Below, piece after piece: positions 45,916 through 54,537 of a stretch of 64,000 nt of DNA (positions within the stretch are counted from its first letter, which is position 1; every line of letters begins with the position of its first letter). Under the pieces are notes generated by a model. It was not told the origin of the DNA. It ran no database searches and worked only from the letters and a program-made list of their open reading frames with translations. The stretch comes from Marinihelvus sp963695135 (GTDB lineage Bacteria; Pseudomonadota; Gammaproteobacteria; Xanthomonadales; SZUA-36), in contig CAVOGA010000003.1 of the NCBI GenBank assembly GCA_963695135.1, positions 372,001-436,000 of the forward strand. Direction: 5' to 3'. Made by a program: the position numbers and the translations under genes.

Positions 45916-47469
45916 CTAGCCGAGCGGCACCCCGTTGCCCCGCAAACGCCGGGCGGCGATGCTGAGCGGTTCACTGAAACGCCGGGCCCGGCCGCAGCGC
46001 TCCGCCGGGCGCTCGGTGAATGGTGCCAGGGTGACGGGCGGACCCGCCGTCTCGAGTTCCAGGAACTGACTGATGCCTGTCCATACCTGTTCCGGCGAAC
46101 GCACGAACGACTCGTAATCCACATCCAGTAGCGCGCCGGGAAAGTGGCGGCGCCAGAACCCCATGAGGCGATGACAGGCGGTGAAATGATCAACCAGGCC
46201 ATCCAGGGAACTTGCCGGGAGCTGTGGCTCACCGGGCCCGGGAGAAAACAGGTCAAGGCACTGGTCCAGGGGGTCCCGGCGAAGGTGAATGAAGCGGGCG
46301 CCGGGCAGCGCGCGGCGCAGCAGACCGAGGTACTGGAAATGGCCCGGCGAGTCATGCAGGGCCCAGCGCGCATTGATCCTGCCGGCCGTGGAACGGTGCC
46401 TGCCGAGAGATTCGGCGAAATCCCGGACCGCCTCCTCGTCGATGGACTGAAGATCCGCCGGTCCGGCACTGCCCCCCCGGTCGATCAACCAGTTAACCGG
46501 GTCCGCCGGACCGGCCGGCTGAAGGCCGTTCTGGACCGCAAGCCAGCGCCGGAACTCGTCGAAACCGGTGCACGGCAAACCCACAAGGAACAGGTCATGC
46601 GGCGCGGTTTCAGCGGCAGGCTTGCCGGACTCGCTGCCGGGGGAAAATGTCGCTGCCGCACGGCAAAGCGGCGCAAAGGCCTTCTCGACCGCGGTCACCG
46701 CGGTCGCATCGAGCAGGCGGCCGGTTCTGGGCGCGCGCAACCGGGCCGCCTCCTCGTAACTCACAAAGGCCGCCTCGAACTGGTCCAGGTCTTCCAGTTC
46801 GCGTCCCAGCGCCTGGCATAAAACGCCGCGCTGGGGGCTTCCCTCCGGGTGCGCCCGCAGAAGAAAACCCAGCGAATCGAGACGATGAGCGCCTGCTTTT
46901 GCCGGCTCCAGCGTCGAACGCAGGAGATGGGCGGCGGCGTGGTCCGGCTCAAGCGTGATCAGCCGCCGGCACAGGGCGCGCGCCTCCCGCTGGCGTCCCA
47001 GCCGCCGCGCCAGCAGCGCCGCCTGGTAGAGGGCTTCCGGGTCACCAGGCCCGGACTCAAGGGCCTTGAGCAACACCCGGTAGCCATCGCTTTCGCTGCC
47101 GAAACGGCTGTGAAACATCGCCAGCCGTCGCAGGGCGCCGGGGCGGTCCATGGCGCTTTCTTCGATTTCCCTGGCCAGGTCAAAGGCCGCCGGGGCGTCG
47201 CCGGTTTGCACCAGGGTCTCGGCATACAGCAGGCGGGCGGCCACGTTGCGCGGGCGCAGCGCGCTGGCGTGACCAGCGTATTGCCGGGCGGTTTCCTGGT
47301 CACCCAGGCTGATGGCGGCCCGCGCGGCGAGCGTCAGGGGACCGAGCGCGTCCGGATAGCGCTCGTGCAAACGGACTGCGGCGTCCAACGCCTCTTGCCC
47401 GGCACCGTCCAGCAGAAGACGCTGGACGGTCCGGAGCCGGCGCTCAAGAAGAGGGGTTTCAGCCGGCAC
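45916..47469 (-). CDS. TPR-repeat sulfotransferase-like protein
   Basis: 517 residues. About 1-270 are tetratricopeptide-type helices (ALYQAALLARRLGRQREARA). About 295-500 form a sulfotransferase-like domain with FIHLRRDPLDQCLDLFSP, the usual 3'-phosphate-binding segment, and LLDVDYESFVRSPEQVW. The 5'-phosphosulfate loop, normally GLPRSGTT, reads VGLPCTGFDEF, so cofactor binding may be weakened. No signal peptide is visible. It converges on the BCCT gene. The acceptor is unknown. Confidence 0.8.
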   Translation of the reverse strand: MPAETPLLERRLRTVQRLLLDGAGQEALDAAVRLHERYPDALGPLTLAARAAISLGDQETARQYAGHASALRPRNVAARLLYAETLVQTGDAPAAFDLAREIEESAMDRPGALRRLAMFHSRFGSESDGYRVLLKALESGPGDPEALYQAALLARRLGRQREARALCRRLITLEPDHAAAHLLRSTLEPAKAGAHRLDSLGFLLRAHPEGSPQRGVLCQALGRELEDLDQFEAAFVSYEEAARLRAPRTGRLLDATAVTAVEKAFAPLCRAAATFSPGSESGKPAAETAPHDLFLVGLPCTGFDEFRRWLAVQNGLQPAGPADPVNWLIDRGGSAGPADLQSIDEEAVRDFAESLGRHRSTAGRINARWALHDSPGHFQYLGLLRRALPGARFIHLRRDPLDQCLDLFSPGPGEPQLPASSLDGLVDHFTACHRLMGFWRRHFPGALLDVDYESFVRSPEQVWTGISQFLELETAGPPVTLAPFTERPAERCGRARRFSEPLSIAARRLRGNGVPLG

Positions 47470-47502
47470 GGCCGGCGCAGCGGACAGCCGCTAACAAGCC
47501 AA

Positions 47503-47925
47503 TCAGCGAAGCTTCAGTTGCTCGGTTTTCTTGGCTGACATGAGCTTGGCGATGTCGTCGCCGGCGTCCTCAAATTTGCTGAGCATGCGGCTGTAGTCCC
47601 GGTAGGAATCCACGTCGGTCGCCGAGTAGACCAGCTCCTGGTCATCCATCTGGTAGGACATGCGCACGAACAGCGGCTTATTGGCGTTGATGAGGTCGGT
47701 GACCTGATCCTTGCTCATGTTCTTCATGTTCACGATGCTCTTGTCGGCCTTCACCCCTTCGATCTTGCTGCTGATCTCCTTGACGTCTGTTACCTGGTAG
47801 ATCGAGCCGTTGTAAACGATCGTTTTCGAGCTGTCATAGACCTTGGTGCTGCCGCATGCGGCTGCAAGGAGCGCAACGAGCAGGATAAACATCACGCGGG
47901 TAATGGATTGAATCGGTCGGATCAT
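47503..47925 (-). CDS. Lipoprotein of unknown function
   Basis: 140 residues from the ATG at 47925. A signal peptide ends in a lipobox (LLAAAC). The mature protein is mixed alpha/beta, Lys/Asp/Ser-rich, with YDSSKTIVYNGSIYQVTDV near the start and no cysteine or enzyme motif. I recognise no family. It lies between the sulfotransferase-like and phasin genes, all on the minus strand, with a terminator separating it from the phasin gene. Confidence 0.7.
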   Translation of the reverse strand: MIRPIQSITRVMFILLVALLAAACGSTKVYDSSKTIVYNGSIYQVTDVKEISSKIEGVKADKSIVNMKNMSKDQVTDLINANKPLFVRMSYQMDDQELVYSATDVDSYRDYSRMLSKFEDAGDDIAKLMSAKKTEQLKLR

Positions 47926-48022
47926 GGTTTGGTTTCGCCTTATGAGGGTGACGTGGATTGTAAGGTTTGGCGACACATTTGACCATGCTTCGGCCCCTGT
48001 CGGTTTGCATGGCTGCCCCTAA

Positions 48023-48051
48023 AAAAACGCCCGCGGGAAGCGGGCGTTTTT
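48023..48051 (-). terminator. Bidirectional rho-independent terminator
   Basis: Stem AAAAACGCCCGC with GCGGGCGTTTTT (12 bp) and a 5-base loop, with T-runs on both strands. It lies 30 bases beyond the corrected phasin stop codon. The uncorrected phasin reading frame runs through it to 48019, which supports the frameshift correction there. Confidence 0.9.
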
Positions 48052-48080
48052 GAATAACTTCATGAGATACGTTTTTGCCC

Positions 48081-48816
48081 TTACGTCTTGGGCGCCGGGG
48101 CCGCCGGCTTGCTCGCAGCCTTCTTGGTCGCAGCCTTTTGGTGTAGCCTTTTTGGTCGTAGCCTTTTTGGTCGTAGCCTTTTTGGTCGTAGCCTTTTGGG
48201 CTGCCGGTTTCTTCGCCGTAGCTTTCTTGCCCGAAGCTTTCTTAACTGCCGGCTTCTTGGCTGCGGCCTTCTTGGCTGCCGGCTTCTTGGCTGCGGTCTT
48301 CTTGGCAGCCGCTTGTGCAGGCGTGCCGGCGACCGGCGTGCGAGGCTGCTTGGTCAGCGCCATCACCTGGCCGCTGAGCTTTTCGACCTGCGCAGACAGG
48401 CGGTTCAGCTCATCACCGGTGGGCACCCCAAGGCTGGCCATGACGCGGGCAACGCGGTCTTCAAACACGTTTTCGAGTTTGTCCCAGCGGTCTTCCGCCT
48501 GCTTACGGGCCTCGTTGAATTTGCTTTCCACCTCGTCCTTCGTGTCGCTCACCTTGCTGCGTACAGCGGCAGTGCCCTGGTCGACCGCTTTGCGGCCTTC
48601 CGCTTCAAGCCTGGCGCCCTCGGCGACCAGCTTCTCGAACATTGCCGAACCCTGGCCGACGACTTTGCCGCCTTCCTGCTGCGCCAGGGCAAAGGCCCCG
48701 AGACCGGCGCGCCAGATGTTCTGGGCAGAGTCAAATACGGGATCAGTCAGTTGGCTGATGCCTTTCTTGGTTGATGTCTTGCTCACTTTCTTTTTCTTCA
48801 ATGTCTTCTTGGCCAT
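48081..48816 (-). CDS. Phasin-family protein with histone H1-like tail (single frameshift)
   Basis: About 245 residues with correction. The phasin domain (about 18-150) starts TDPVFDSAQNIWRAGLGAFA and ends in a coiled coil (LNRLSAQVEKLSGQVMAL). The tail is Ala/Lys-rich (AAKKPAAKKAAAKK), as in PhaF-type proteins that coat polyhydroxyalkanoate granules and bind DNA. Near 48138 one base is in excess. With it removed the tail ends …SKPAAPAPKT with TAA at 48081; uncorrected, the frame turns unrelated and runs through the terminator. Confidence 0.87.
48143..48187. repeat. 15-bp tandem repeat within the phasin tail
   Basis: Three identical copies of GTAGCCTTTTTGGTC, with degenerate copies on both sides. 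They encode the TKKAT repeat of the Lys-rich tail. The frame error in the gene lies next to the last degenerate copy, at an A/T-run. Confidence 0.9.
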
Positions 48817-48935
48817 GACGGTTTCTCCTTCCGGTGATATGCGATTTTCTCTAGTTTAGGCGCATAACTTAGAGTCTTCACACTAATCGTAATTCCGCGA
48901 AACAATCCCGCCCGTGAGCTTGCACAGGCCTGTTG

Positions 48936-50537
48936 CTAATCCAGCCACTCAAGACTGGGCAGGTAGGCAGGCGTCCGGCGCGCCCGGGTCGCCTGCTCAA
49001 GCACGTAGGCCATCTGAATCAATTCCGGCTCGGAAAAAGGCGCCCCGACAAAGCCCACGTTTACCGGCAACTGGCGCACCATGCCAACGGGAATCACCAC
49101 GCTGGGAAAACCGGATACCGCGGCCAGCCCGGAGGTCCCGCCAAAGCTGAACCGGTCACCCTGCACCCAATCGGTTTTCCAGGCCGGTCCGTTGACGGGA
49201 ATGAACAACGCATCCAGTTCATTGTCCTGCAACCAGGACGACAACTCGGTGCGCATGCGGTCGACACTCAACTCGCGGGCCTCCAGGTAGGCGCTGGACT
49301 CCAGCCCATCGGTCGCCTGGGACAGTTCGAAAATATCCTGCCCGAAAATCGGCAAAACCTGGTTCGCATTGGCCTCATTCCAGGCAATCAGCTTCTCCAG
49401 CGTGTTGCGATCCGCCGGAATGTCGGGCTGGGCGGCCAGGTAGGCATTGAGGTCGTGTTTAAATTCGTGCAACAGCAAGGTGTACTGAGCGCTCCAGACC
49501 TCGTCGGGCGGTGAGTATTCGATCGGGTCAACAAGCGTCGCGCCAAGCGCGGTCAGCGTGCCGATCGCCTCGTCATAAACCGCGTCCACCTCGGGAAACT
49601 GCCCGGCGCCGTAATAGCTCCGGTAAACACCGATACGCAGGCCGTCAAGTCGGTTCTGTTCCGGATCCGGAACAAAATCCGGAGTGCCGTCAGGATAGGC
49701 CCGGGCGCCGCTGTCCGACTCGTCAGGCGCCACCATGGCGCCCAGCATGATGGCCGCCCCGGTCACGGTCTTGGCCATGGGCCCCGCCGTGTCCTGGGAA
49801 TGGGAGATGGGAATGATGCCACTGCGGCTTACCGTACCCACCGTGGGTTTGATGCCGACAATCCCGTTGGCCCCGGACGGGCAAACAATCGAACCATTGG
49901 TCTCGGTACCGACGGCCAGCGGCGCCAGGGAAGCGGCAACCGCAGCGCCGGAGCCACTGGAGGAGCCGCAGGGGTTGCGATCCAGGACGTGCGGGTTGCG
50001 CACCTGGCCGCCGGCGCTGCTCCAGCCGCTGGACGAATCCTCGTCACGAAAGTTGGCCCATTCGCTCAGATTCGTCTTGCCCAGGATCACCGCACCCGCC
50101 TCGCGCAAACGCGCCACGTGGAAGGCGTCCGCGTCCGCATGGTGGTCCGCCAATGCCAGCGAACCGGCGCTGGTTGCCATCTGGTCACCGGTATCAATGT
50201 TGGCCTTGAGCAGCACGGGAATGCCGTGCAGGGGGCCAACGGGCCCGCCGTTTTCGAACTGCTCATCGAGCCGCCGCGCAATGGCCAGCGCATCCGGATT
50301 CACCTCGATGACGGCGTTGAGCGTTGGACCCGCATCGTCAATCGCTGCAATTCGCGCGAGGTAGGCGGCAGTGATGGCCTCGGCTGAGATCTGGCCGGAC
50401 GTGAGCAGCGACTGCAACTGCGGCACGTCCAGCGCCTCAAGCATGGCGTCATCAAGAACCGGCGCCTGCGCAGTGGCGCTGGTGCTGGCGAAGCTGAGAA
50501 CGAACGTCAGTACGGCAAGCGGCAAATTCCTGATCAT
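48936..50537 (-). CDS. Secreted amidase (amidase signature family)
   Basis: 533 residues from the ATG at 50537. A signal peptide (cleavage after TSATAQ) precedes the amidase signature core. The Ser-cisSer-Lys triad is seen in PVLLKANIDTGD (Lys) and PCGSSSGSGAAVAA followed by GTETNGSIVCPSG (serines). It is probably periplasmic, cleaving amides of unknown nature. It is divergent from the SYLF gene. Upstream in-frame codons are not secretion-signal-like, so the inner start is chosen. Confidence 0.9.
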   Translation of the reverse strand: MIRNLPLAVLTFVLSFASTSATAQAPVLDDAMLEALDVPQLQSLLTSGQISAEAITAAYLARIAAIDDAGPTLNAVIEVNPDALAIARRLDEQFENGGPVGPLHGIPVLLKANIDTGDQMATSAGSLALADHHADADAFHVARLREAGAVILGKTNLSEWANFRDEDSSSGWSSAGGQVRNPHVLDRNPCGSSSGSGAAVAASLAPLAVGTETNGSIVCPSGANGIVGIKPTVGTVSRSGIIPISHSQDTAGPMAKTVTGAAIMLGAMVAPDESDSGARAYPDGTPDFVPDPEQNRLDGLRIGVYRSYYGAGQFPEVDAVYDEAIGTLTALGATLVDPIEYSPPDEVWSAQYTLLLHEFKHDLNAYLAAQPDIPADRNTLEKLIAWNEANANQVLPIFGQDIFELSQATDGLESSAYLEARELSVDRMRTELSSWLQDNELDALFIPVNGPAWKTDWVQGDRFSFGGTSGLAAVSGFPSVVIPVGMVRQLPVNVGFVGAPFSEPELIQMAYVLEQATRARRTPAYLPSLEWLD

Positions 50538-50670
50538 GAACAGCGACCTGTTGTTGGGGAGCCGCGAGTATAGGACAGCGACCACCGTCATGTCCGGAGG
50601 CAAGAGATATGCTGCGGTTTCCGACCGGGAGTGCGATAATTGACGGTACCCCCCTACAGAGGAACCCCCC

Positions 50671-51246
50671 ATGAACAAAATAACCAAAATCCTGTCCGTG
50701 CTGCTGCTGGCATCCGCTGCCGGTTCAGTGCTGGCTGAAACCGTGGAAGACTATTCCGCCACCATCGACGAATATAAGAACAACCCGACCGCCGGGCCTT
50801 TTTTCGAGACTGCCGTGGGCTACGCGGTATTACCGAATGTTGGTAAGGGTGGCGTGGGTCTTGGCGCCGCGCATGGCAAGGGCCAGGTTTACAAAGACGG
50901 GAAAGTGACCGGGTTCGTCACCATGAACCAGATTTCCTTTGGGCTGCAACTGGGCGGCCAGGCTTACAGCCAGGTGATTTTCTTTGAAGACCAGCGCGCC
51001 TATGACGATTTCATCAGCGGCAACTTCGAGTTTGACGCGCAGGCATCGGCCGTCGCAATTACCGCCAGCGCGCAGGCAGCGACCGGTACGACCGGTAACT
51101 CCGCCAGTGCGGGACCGGGCGGCAGCACCGGTCAGCAAGCGGACACCGGCTACTACAAGGGCATGAAAGTGTTCGTGATTGGCAAAGGCGGCCTGATGTA
51201 CCAGGCAGCGATCGCCGGACAGAAGTACAAGTTCAAAGCACTCTGA
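50671..51246 (+). CDS. Secreted SYLF-domain (YSC84/Ysc84-like) lipid-binding protein
   Basis: 191 residues with a signal peptide (about 1-22, ending SVLAE). The SYLF core is visible: AVGYAVLPNVGKGGVGLGAAHGKG, then FGLQLGGQAYSQVIFF and GLMYQAAIAGQKYKF. A Gly/Ser/Thr-rich insertion (about 130-155) interrupts the last part. Eukaryotic relatives bind phosphoinositides; the bacterial role is unknown. A 28-bp palindrome follows the stop codon. Confidence 0.87.
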   Translation: MNKITKILSVLLLASAAGSVLAETVEDYSATIDEYKNNPTAGPFFETAVGYAVLPNVGKGGVGLGAAHGKGQVYKDGKVTGFVTMNQISFGLQLGGQAYSQVIFFEDQRAYDDFISGNFEFDAQASAVAITASAQAATGTTGNSASAGPGGSTGQQADTGYYKGMKVFVIGKGGLMYQAAIAGQKYKFKAL

Positions 51247-51256
51247 CCGCAAGCAC

Positions 51257-51284
51257 TGACGCCACCGCGGCCGCGGTGGCGTCA
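51257..51284. repeat. 28-bp perfect palindrome between convergent genes
   Basis: Fourteen-base arms (TGACGCCACCGCGG and CCGCGGTGGCGTCA) without a spacer, located 10 bases after the SYLF stop and 10 bases before the M28 peptidase stop. No T-run follows on either strand, so it is not a standard intrinsic terminator, but it could stall polymerase or protect both 3' ends. Confidence 0.7.
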
Positions 51285-51294
51285 CCCTGGAGCG

Positions 51295-53028
51295 TTACTC
51301 GGAATCGCCGGGGCGCTGCGCATCCCGCTTGGCGCGGAACTCCGAATCCGCTTTCCAGTTTGGCCAGTCATCTCCGTTGGCTATTTCCAGCCCCGTGCGA
51401 AAGAAGGTTTCCATGTCTTCCAGTGCGCCGCTGACCACCCAGCTCAGGTCGTACTCGTCCGAGACCCGGTGATAATGATCCTCCGTGTATTCATTGGCTT
51501 TTTCCATGCCGTAAGCGACACCCTTTTCACGGTCGTCATAGCCGCTTTTGGGGTACAGCATGGGCACGCCCTCCTTGGCCAGCTCAAAGTGGTCGGAGCG
51601 GAAGTAGTAGCCTTTCTCTGACTCCCGGTCACCCTCCAGGACCCGCTCCTGGGCGGCAGCGGCCCGGGCCAGGTAGTCGTCCAGGTCGCTCATGCCCAGC
51701 CCAACCACGGTGATATCCCGCGTTTCGCCAAAGTTGTTCATGCCATCCATGTTCAGTCCGCCGACCGTGTTCTCAAGCGGAAACAGGGGGTGGGTGGCGT
51801 AGTACAGCGAGCCCAGCAGGCCCTGCTCCTCCGCCGCCAGGGCCAGGAACATGACGCTGCGCCGCGGCGCCTGCTCCAGCGAGGCAAACGCGCCGGCGAG
51901 CTCCATCAGCGCGGCCGTGCCGCTCGCGTTGTCCAGGGCGCCGTTGTAAATCTGGTCGCCTTCGAGCGACGGGTCGGTGCCCAGGTGGTCCCAGTGGGCC
52001 ATGTAAATGAACACCTCTTCGGGCGCCTCGCTGCCGGGCAGAATGGCGGCAACGTTCTGGGATACCACGCGCTGCACGTCCGTTTCGATGCTCGTGCTGG
52101 CAGTCAGGTCACCCAGCGGCACGGCCTTGAAGCCGGGCTGTGCTGCCGCCGCATACAGGGCGTCCAGGTCCTGACCGGCGCGCTGCACCAGCACTGCGGC
52201 CTGTTCCTTGGTGATCCAGCCTTCCATGGCCGGCAGCCCTGCGCCGTCGTCGGCCAGCTGCATATTGAACTGGGTTCCGGTCCAGCTGTTTTGCACCGTC
52301 GGCCAGCCATAGGCTGCCGGTAGCGTGTCGTGCACGATCAGCGCGCCGGCGGCCCCCTGCCGGGCGGCTTCGTCAAACTTGTACGTCCAGCGGCCGTAAT
52401 AGGTCATCGTGTTCCCGTTGAACAACTCCGGGTCCTGGGTGGCAAAGCCGGGGTCATTGACAAGAATCACCACGGTCTTGCCGGTAACGTCGATGCCCTC
52501 GTAATCGTTCCAGCCACGCTCCGGCGCATTGATGCCGTAGCCGACAAAAACCAGTTCCGAGTTTTGCAGCTCACTGCCATCGAGCTGACGACGGGTGTAA
52601 ATCACCTGGTCAGGCCCGTAAGCCAGCACCGCCTCGCCGTCCGCGCCGCTGATGACCAGGTCCGGGCTGTTGGTCACGGTGACGCCGGCCAGCGGCACAT
52701 CCTGGGTATAGAAACCGTTGTTGGCCGGCTCCAGGCCGAGCCCTTGAAAGTGATTGACGAGATACTCCACGGTGAGCTCTTCACCCCGGGTCGCCGGGGC
52801 CCGGCCACCGAACTCGTCAGACGCCAGGGTCTCGATGTGCCGGCGATACGCCTCCTCGGTCATGGTGTCGACCGCTGCCTGGATCAGCTCATCACTGACC
52901 GGTATGACCGCTGCGGGCGGCGCGGGCGCTGCTGTTGCCTCGCCGGCCGGTTCGCCGGTGTCACCACCGCAGGCGCTCAGTAGCAGGGCGGCAGAGACCG
53001 CTGCAGGTAACAGGACACGTGATGACAT
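51295..53028 (-). CDS. M28 family zinc aminopeptidase, lipoprotein
   Basis: 577 residues from the ATG at 53028. A signal peptide with lipobox (LLLSAC) is followed by a PA-type insert (about 140-270) and the M28 catalytic domain (about 300-560). Zinc ligands and the catalytic acid are visible in MAHWDHLGTD, DNASGTAALMELA and LAAEEQGLLGS. It is likely anchored in the outer membrane, trimming peptides. A good promoter lies upstream. Confidence 0.92.
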   Translation of the reverse strand: MSSRVLLPAAVSAALLLSACGGDTGEPAGEATAAPAPPAAVIPVSDELIQAAVDTMTEEAYRRHIETLASDEFGGRAPATRGEELTVEYLVNHFQGLGLEPANNGFYTQDVPLAGVTVTNSPDLVISGADGEAVLAYGPDQVIYTRRQLDGSELQNSELVFVGYGINAPERGWNDYEGIDVTGKTVVILVNDPGFATQDPELFNGNTMTYYGRWTYKFDEAARQGAAGALIVHDTLPAAYGWPTVQNSWTGTQFNMQLADDGAGLPAMEGWITKEQAAVLVQRAGQDLDALYAAAAQPGFKAVPLGDLTASTSIETDVQRVVSQNVAAILPGSEAPEEVFIYMAHWDHLGTDPSLEGDQIYNGALDNASGTAALMELAGAFASLEQAPRRSVMFLALAAEEQGLLGSLYYATHPLFPLENTVGGLNMDGMNNFGETRDITVVGLGMSDLDDYLARAAAAQERVLEGDRESEKGYYFRSDHFELAKEGVPMLYPKSGYDDREKGVAYGMEKANEYTEDHYHRVSDEYDLSWVVSGALEDMETFFRTGLEIANGDDWPNWKADSEFRAKRDAQRPGDSE

Positions 53029-53063
53029 GGACAGGATCTCCGGAGGCAGGTAACAGGAACGCA

Positions 53064-53091
53064 ACTATAAGAGCTGAGCCCGGACTGTCAA
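53064..53091 (-). promoter_or_regulatory. Sigma-70-type promoter of the M28 peptidase gene
   Basis: On the minus strand a perfect TTGACA (53091-53086), a 16-base spacer and TATAGT (53069-53064), 35 bases before the start codon. Confidence 0.68.
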
Positions 53092-53217
53092 CGAATAGCT
53101 GGCGCAAACACGCCGGACCGGTTAGCAAAAGATAAACCGGGCGCAACGCTTCACCTCATCGGCAGCCGCAGCCGTTACACTACGTCCCGTTTCAAGACAC
53201 AGGCAAGGAGTGAATTG

Positions 53218-53689
53218 ATGGCTTACTGGTTGATGAAGTCCGAACCGGATGTGTACGGCATTGATCACCTGGAGCGCGACGGCAGGGAACCCTGGGACGG
53301 CATCCGTAACTACCAGGTGCGGAACATGATTCGCGATGACATGCAGGTCGGCGACCAGGCCTTTTTCTATCATTCACGCTGCAAGGAACCGGCGGTCGTG
53401 GGTGTCATGCAGATCGTCAGCGACGCTTACCCGGACCCGACCCAGTTCGATGCGAACAGCAAATACTTTGATGGCAAGAAGCGACCCGGAAAATCCACGC
53501 TGGCTGCTGCGGGACGTTAAGTTCGAGCGCAAGCTGGCACGCCCGATCACCCTGAAGGAACTCAAGGCGCACCCGGCGCTGGAAGATTTCCAGCTCAACA
53601 AAAAGGGCAACCGCCTGTCGATTTTTCCCGTCAGCAAAGACCAGTGGGAGCTGATCCTGTCACTTGAGCACAAAAAACCCGTGATCTGA
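53218..53689 (+). CDS. EVE-domain protein (single frameshift)
   Basis: About 156 residues when one extra base near 53478 is removed. The EVE/PUA-like fold is shown by YWLMKSEPDVYGI, WDGIRNYQVRNMIR and VGDQAFFYHS, with the C-terminal part (LSIFPVSKDQWELILSL) in the second frame. Relatives (YTH-like) are proposed to recognise modified bases in nucleic acid. The ATG at 53218 is preceded by AAGGAG. It converges on the cyclase gene. Confidence 0.9.
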
Positions 53690-53725
53690 CGTCCGTCAGC
53701 GGTGGCGCCAGCTGCCCCCGCTGCT

Positions 53726-54367
53726 TCAGTACTCGACCTCGAAGAACACGAACTGCTGCTCATCCCTTCCATGGCGTTTGAAGCCCACGTCGTGACGGTT
53801 CGTCAGCGCCGCCCGCGCCTGCTCGGTAATGAGTATGTCCCGCGCACGGGCGACGTCCTCACCGAGCTTGCTGGCCTTGTTCATTTCCGCGCCCTGTGCT
53901 TCGTCCGGGCCGATGCGCAGCACCTCGCCGTAGCCGATCCCGATACAGACCTCGGTCGGGTAATCCGAGGCCTGGGCGCTGGCGTTGAAACTGGCGATGC
54001 GCCGCTGGATTTCGATGGCTGCGGCAAGGGCGGCATCCGGGCCGGTAAACAGGGCAAAAATATCATCGGCAAAACAATGGATCAGCTCCGCGCCATGCGT
54101 TTCCAGCACCGGTATACAGACCTTCTGCGCATCGAGAATACGCAGCAGGCTGCTCAGGTCGCCGGCGGATATCGCGGCACTGGTGAAATCGGTCATGTCC
54201 AGGGCCAGGATCGCGCGCGTCCACATATGCCGCTTTCTGAAATCCGCCTCGCTGATGGCGCCCCGTTGCAGATCAAGCAGATCCCGGTAAACCGGCTCGC
54301 TCCAGCCCTCGCAACGTGCCAGCCGGGCCGGATCTTCCAGCAGGGGATGGGTAAATTCAGGTTTCAC
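53726..54367 (-). CDS. Class III nucleotidyl cyclase-domain protein
   Basis: 213 residues. One cyclase homology domain (about 50-205) has metal-binding aspartates in LALDMTDFT and FADDIFALF, the dimer-face GIGYGEVLRIG, and GAEMNKASKLGE at the place of the usual VN-x3-R motif. The lysine and asparagine positions vary from the consensus, so activity and choice of ATP or GTP are uncertain. No membrane segment or sensor domain is attached. A 170-base divergent spacer separates it from the BKACE gene. Confidence 0.75.
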   Translation of the reverse strand: MKPEFTHPLLEDPARLARCEGWSEPVYRDLLDLQRGAISEADFRKRHMWTRAILALDMTDFTSAAISAGDLSSLLRILDAQKVCIPVLETHGAELIHCFADDIFALFTGPDAALAAAIEIQRRIASFNASAQASDYPTEVCIGIGYGEVLRIGPDEAQGAEMNKASKLGEDVARARDILITEQARAALTNRHDVGFKRHGRDEQQFVFFEVEY

Positions 54368-54458
54368 AATAATCCGTTACCGTGGGCTGACACCGCAGTA
54401 TATCGCGCAAAAAGCGCCGTCTTACAGCCTGCCGGGATTCACCGTTCCGACCCCGTGT

Positions 54459-54498
54459 GCCGCGCATTCACAACGCGGCGGATGCAGTTCGCTATACT
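54459..54498 (+). promoter_or_regulatory. Possible promoter and operator of the BKACE gene
   Basis: An inverted repeat GCCGCG-N9-CGCGGC (54459-54479) lies 13 bases before a TATACT -10 element (54493-54498), covering the expected -35 position. No good -35 hexamer is seen, which would suit an activator-dependent promoter. The start codon is 40 bases downstream. Confidence 0.4.
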
Positions 54499-54537
54499 GC
54501 GGCGCTTTCGCACCCAAGAAAGCCAACCAATAAATTT

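Noticed and set aside
48130..48190. Phase-variable switching of the phasin gene
   Set aside because: The frame break matches the +1 error pattern seen in many housekeeping genes here, so error is simpler.
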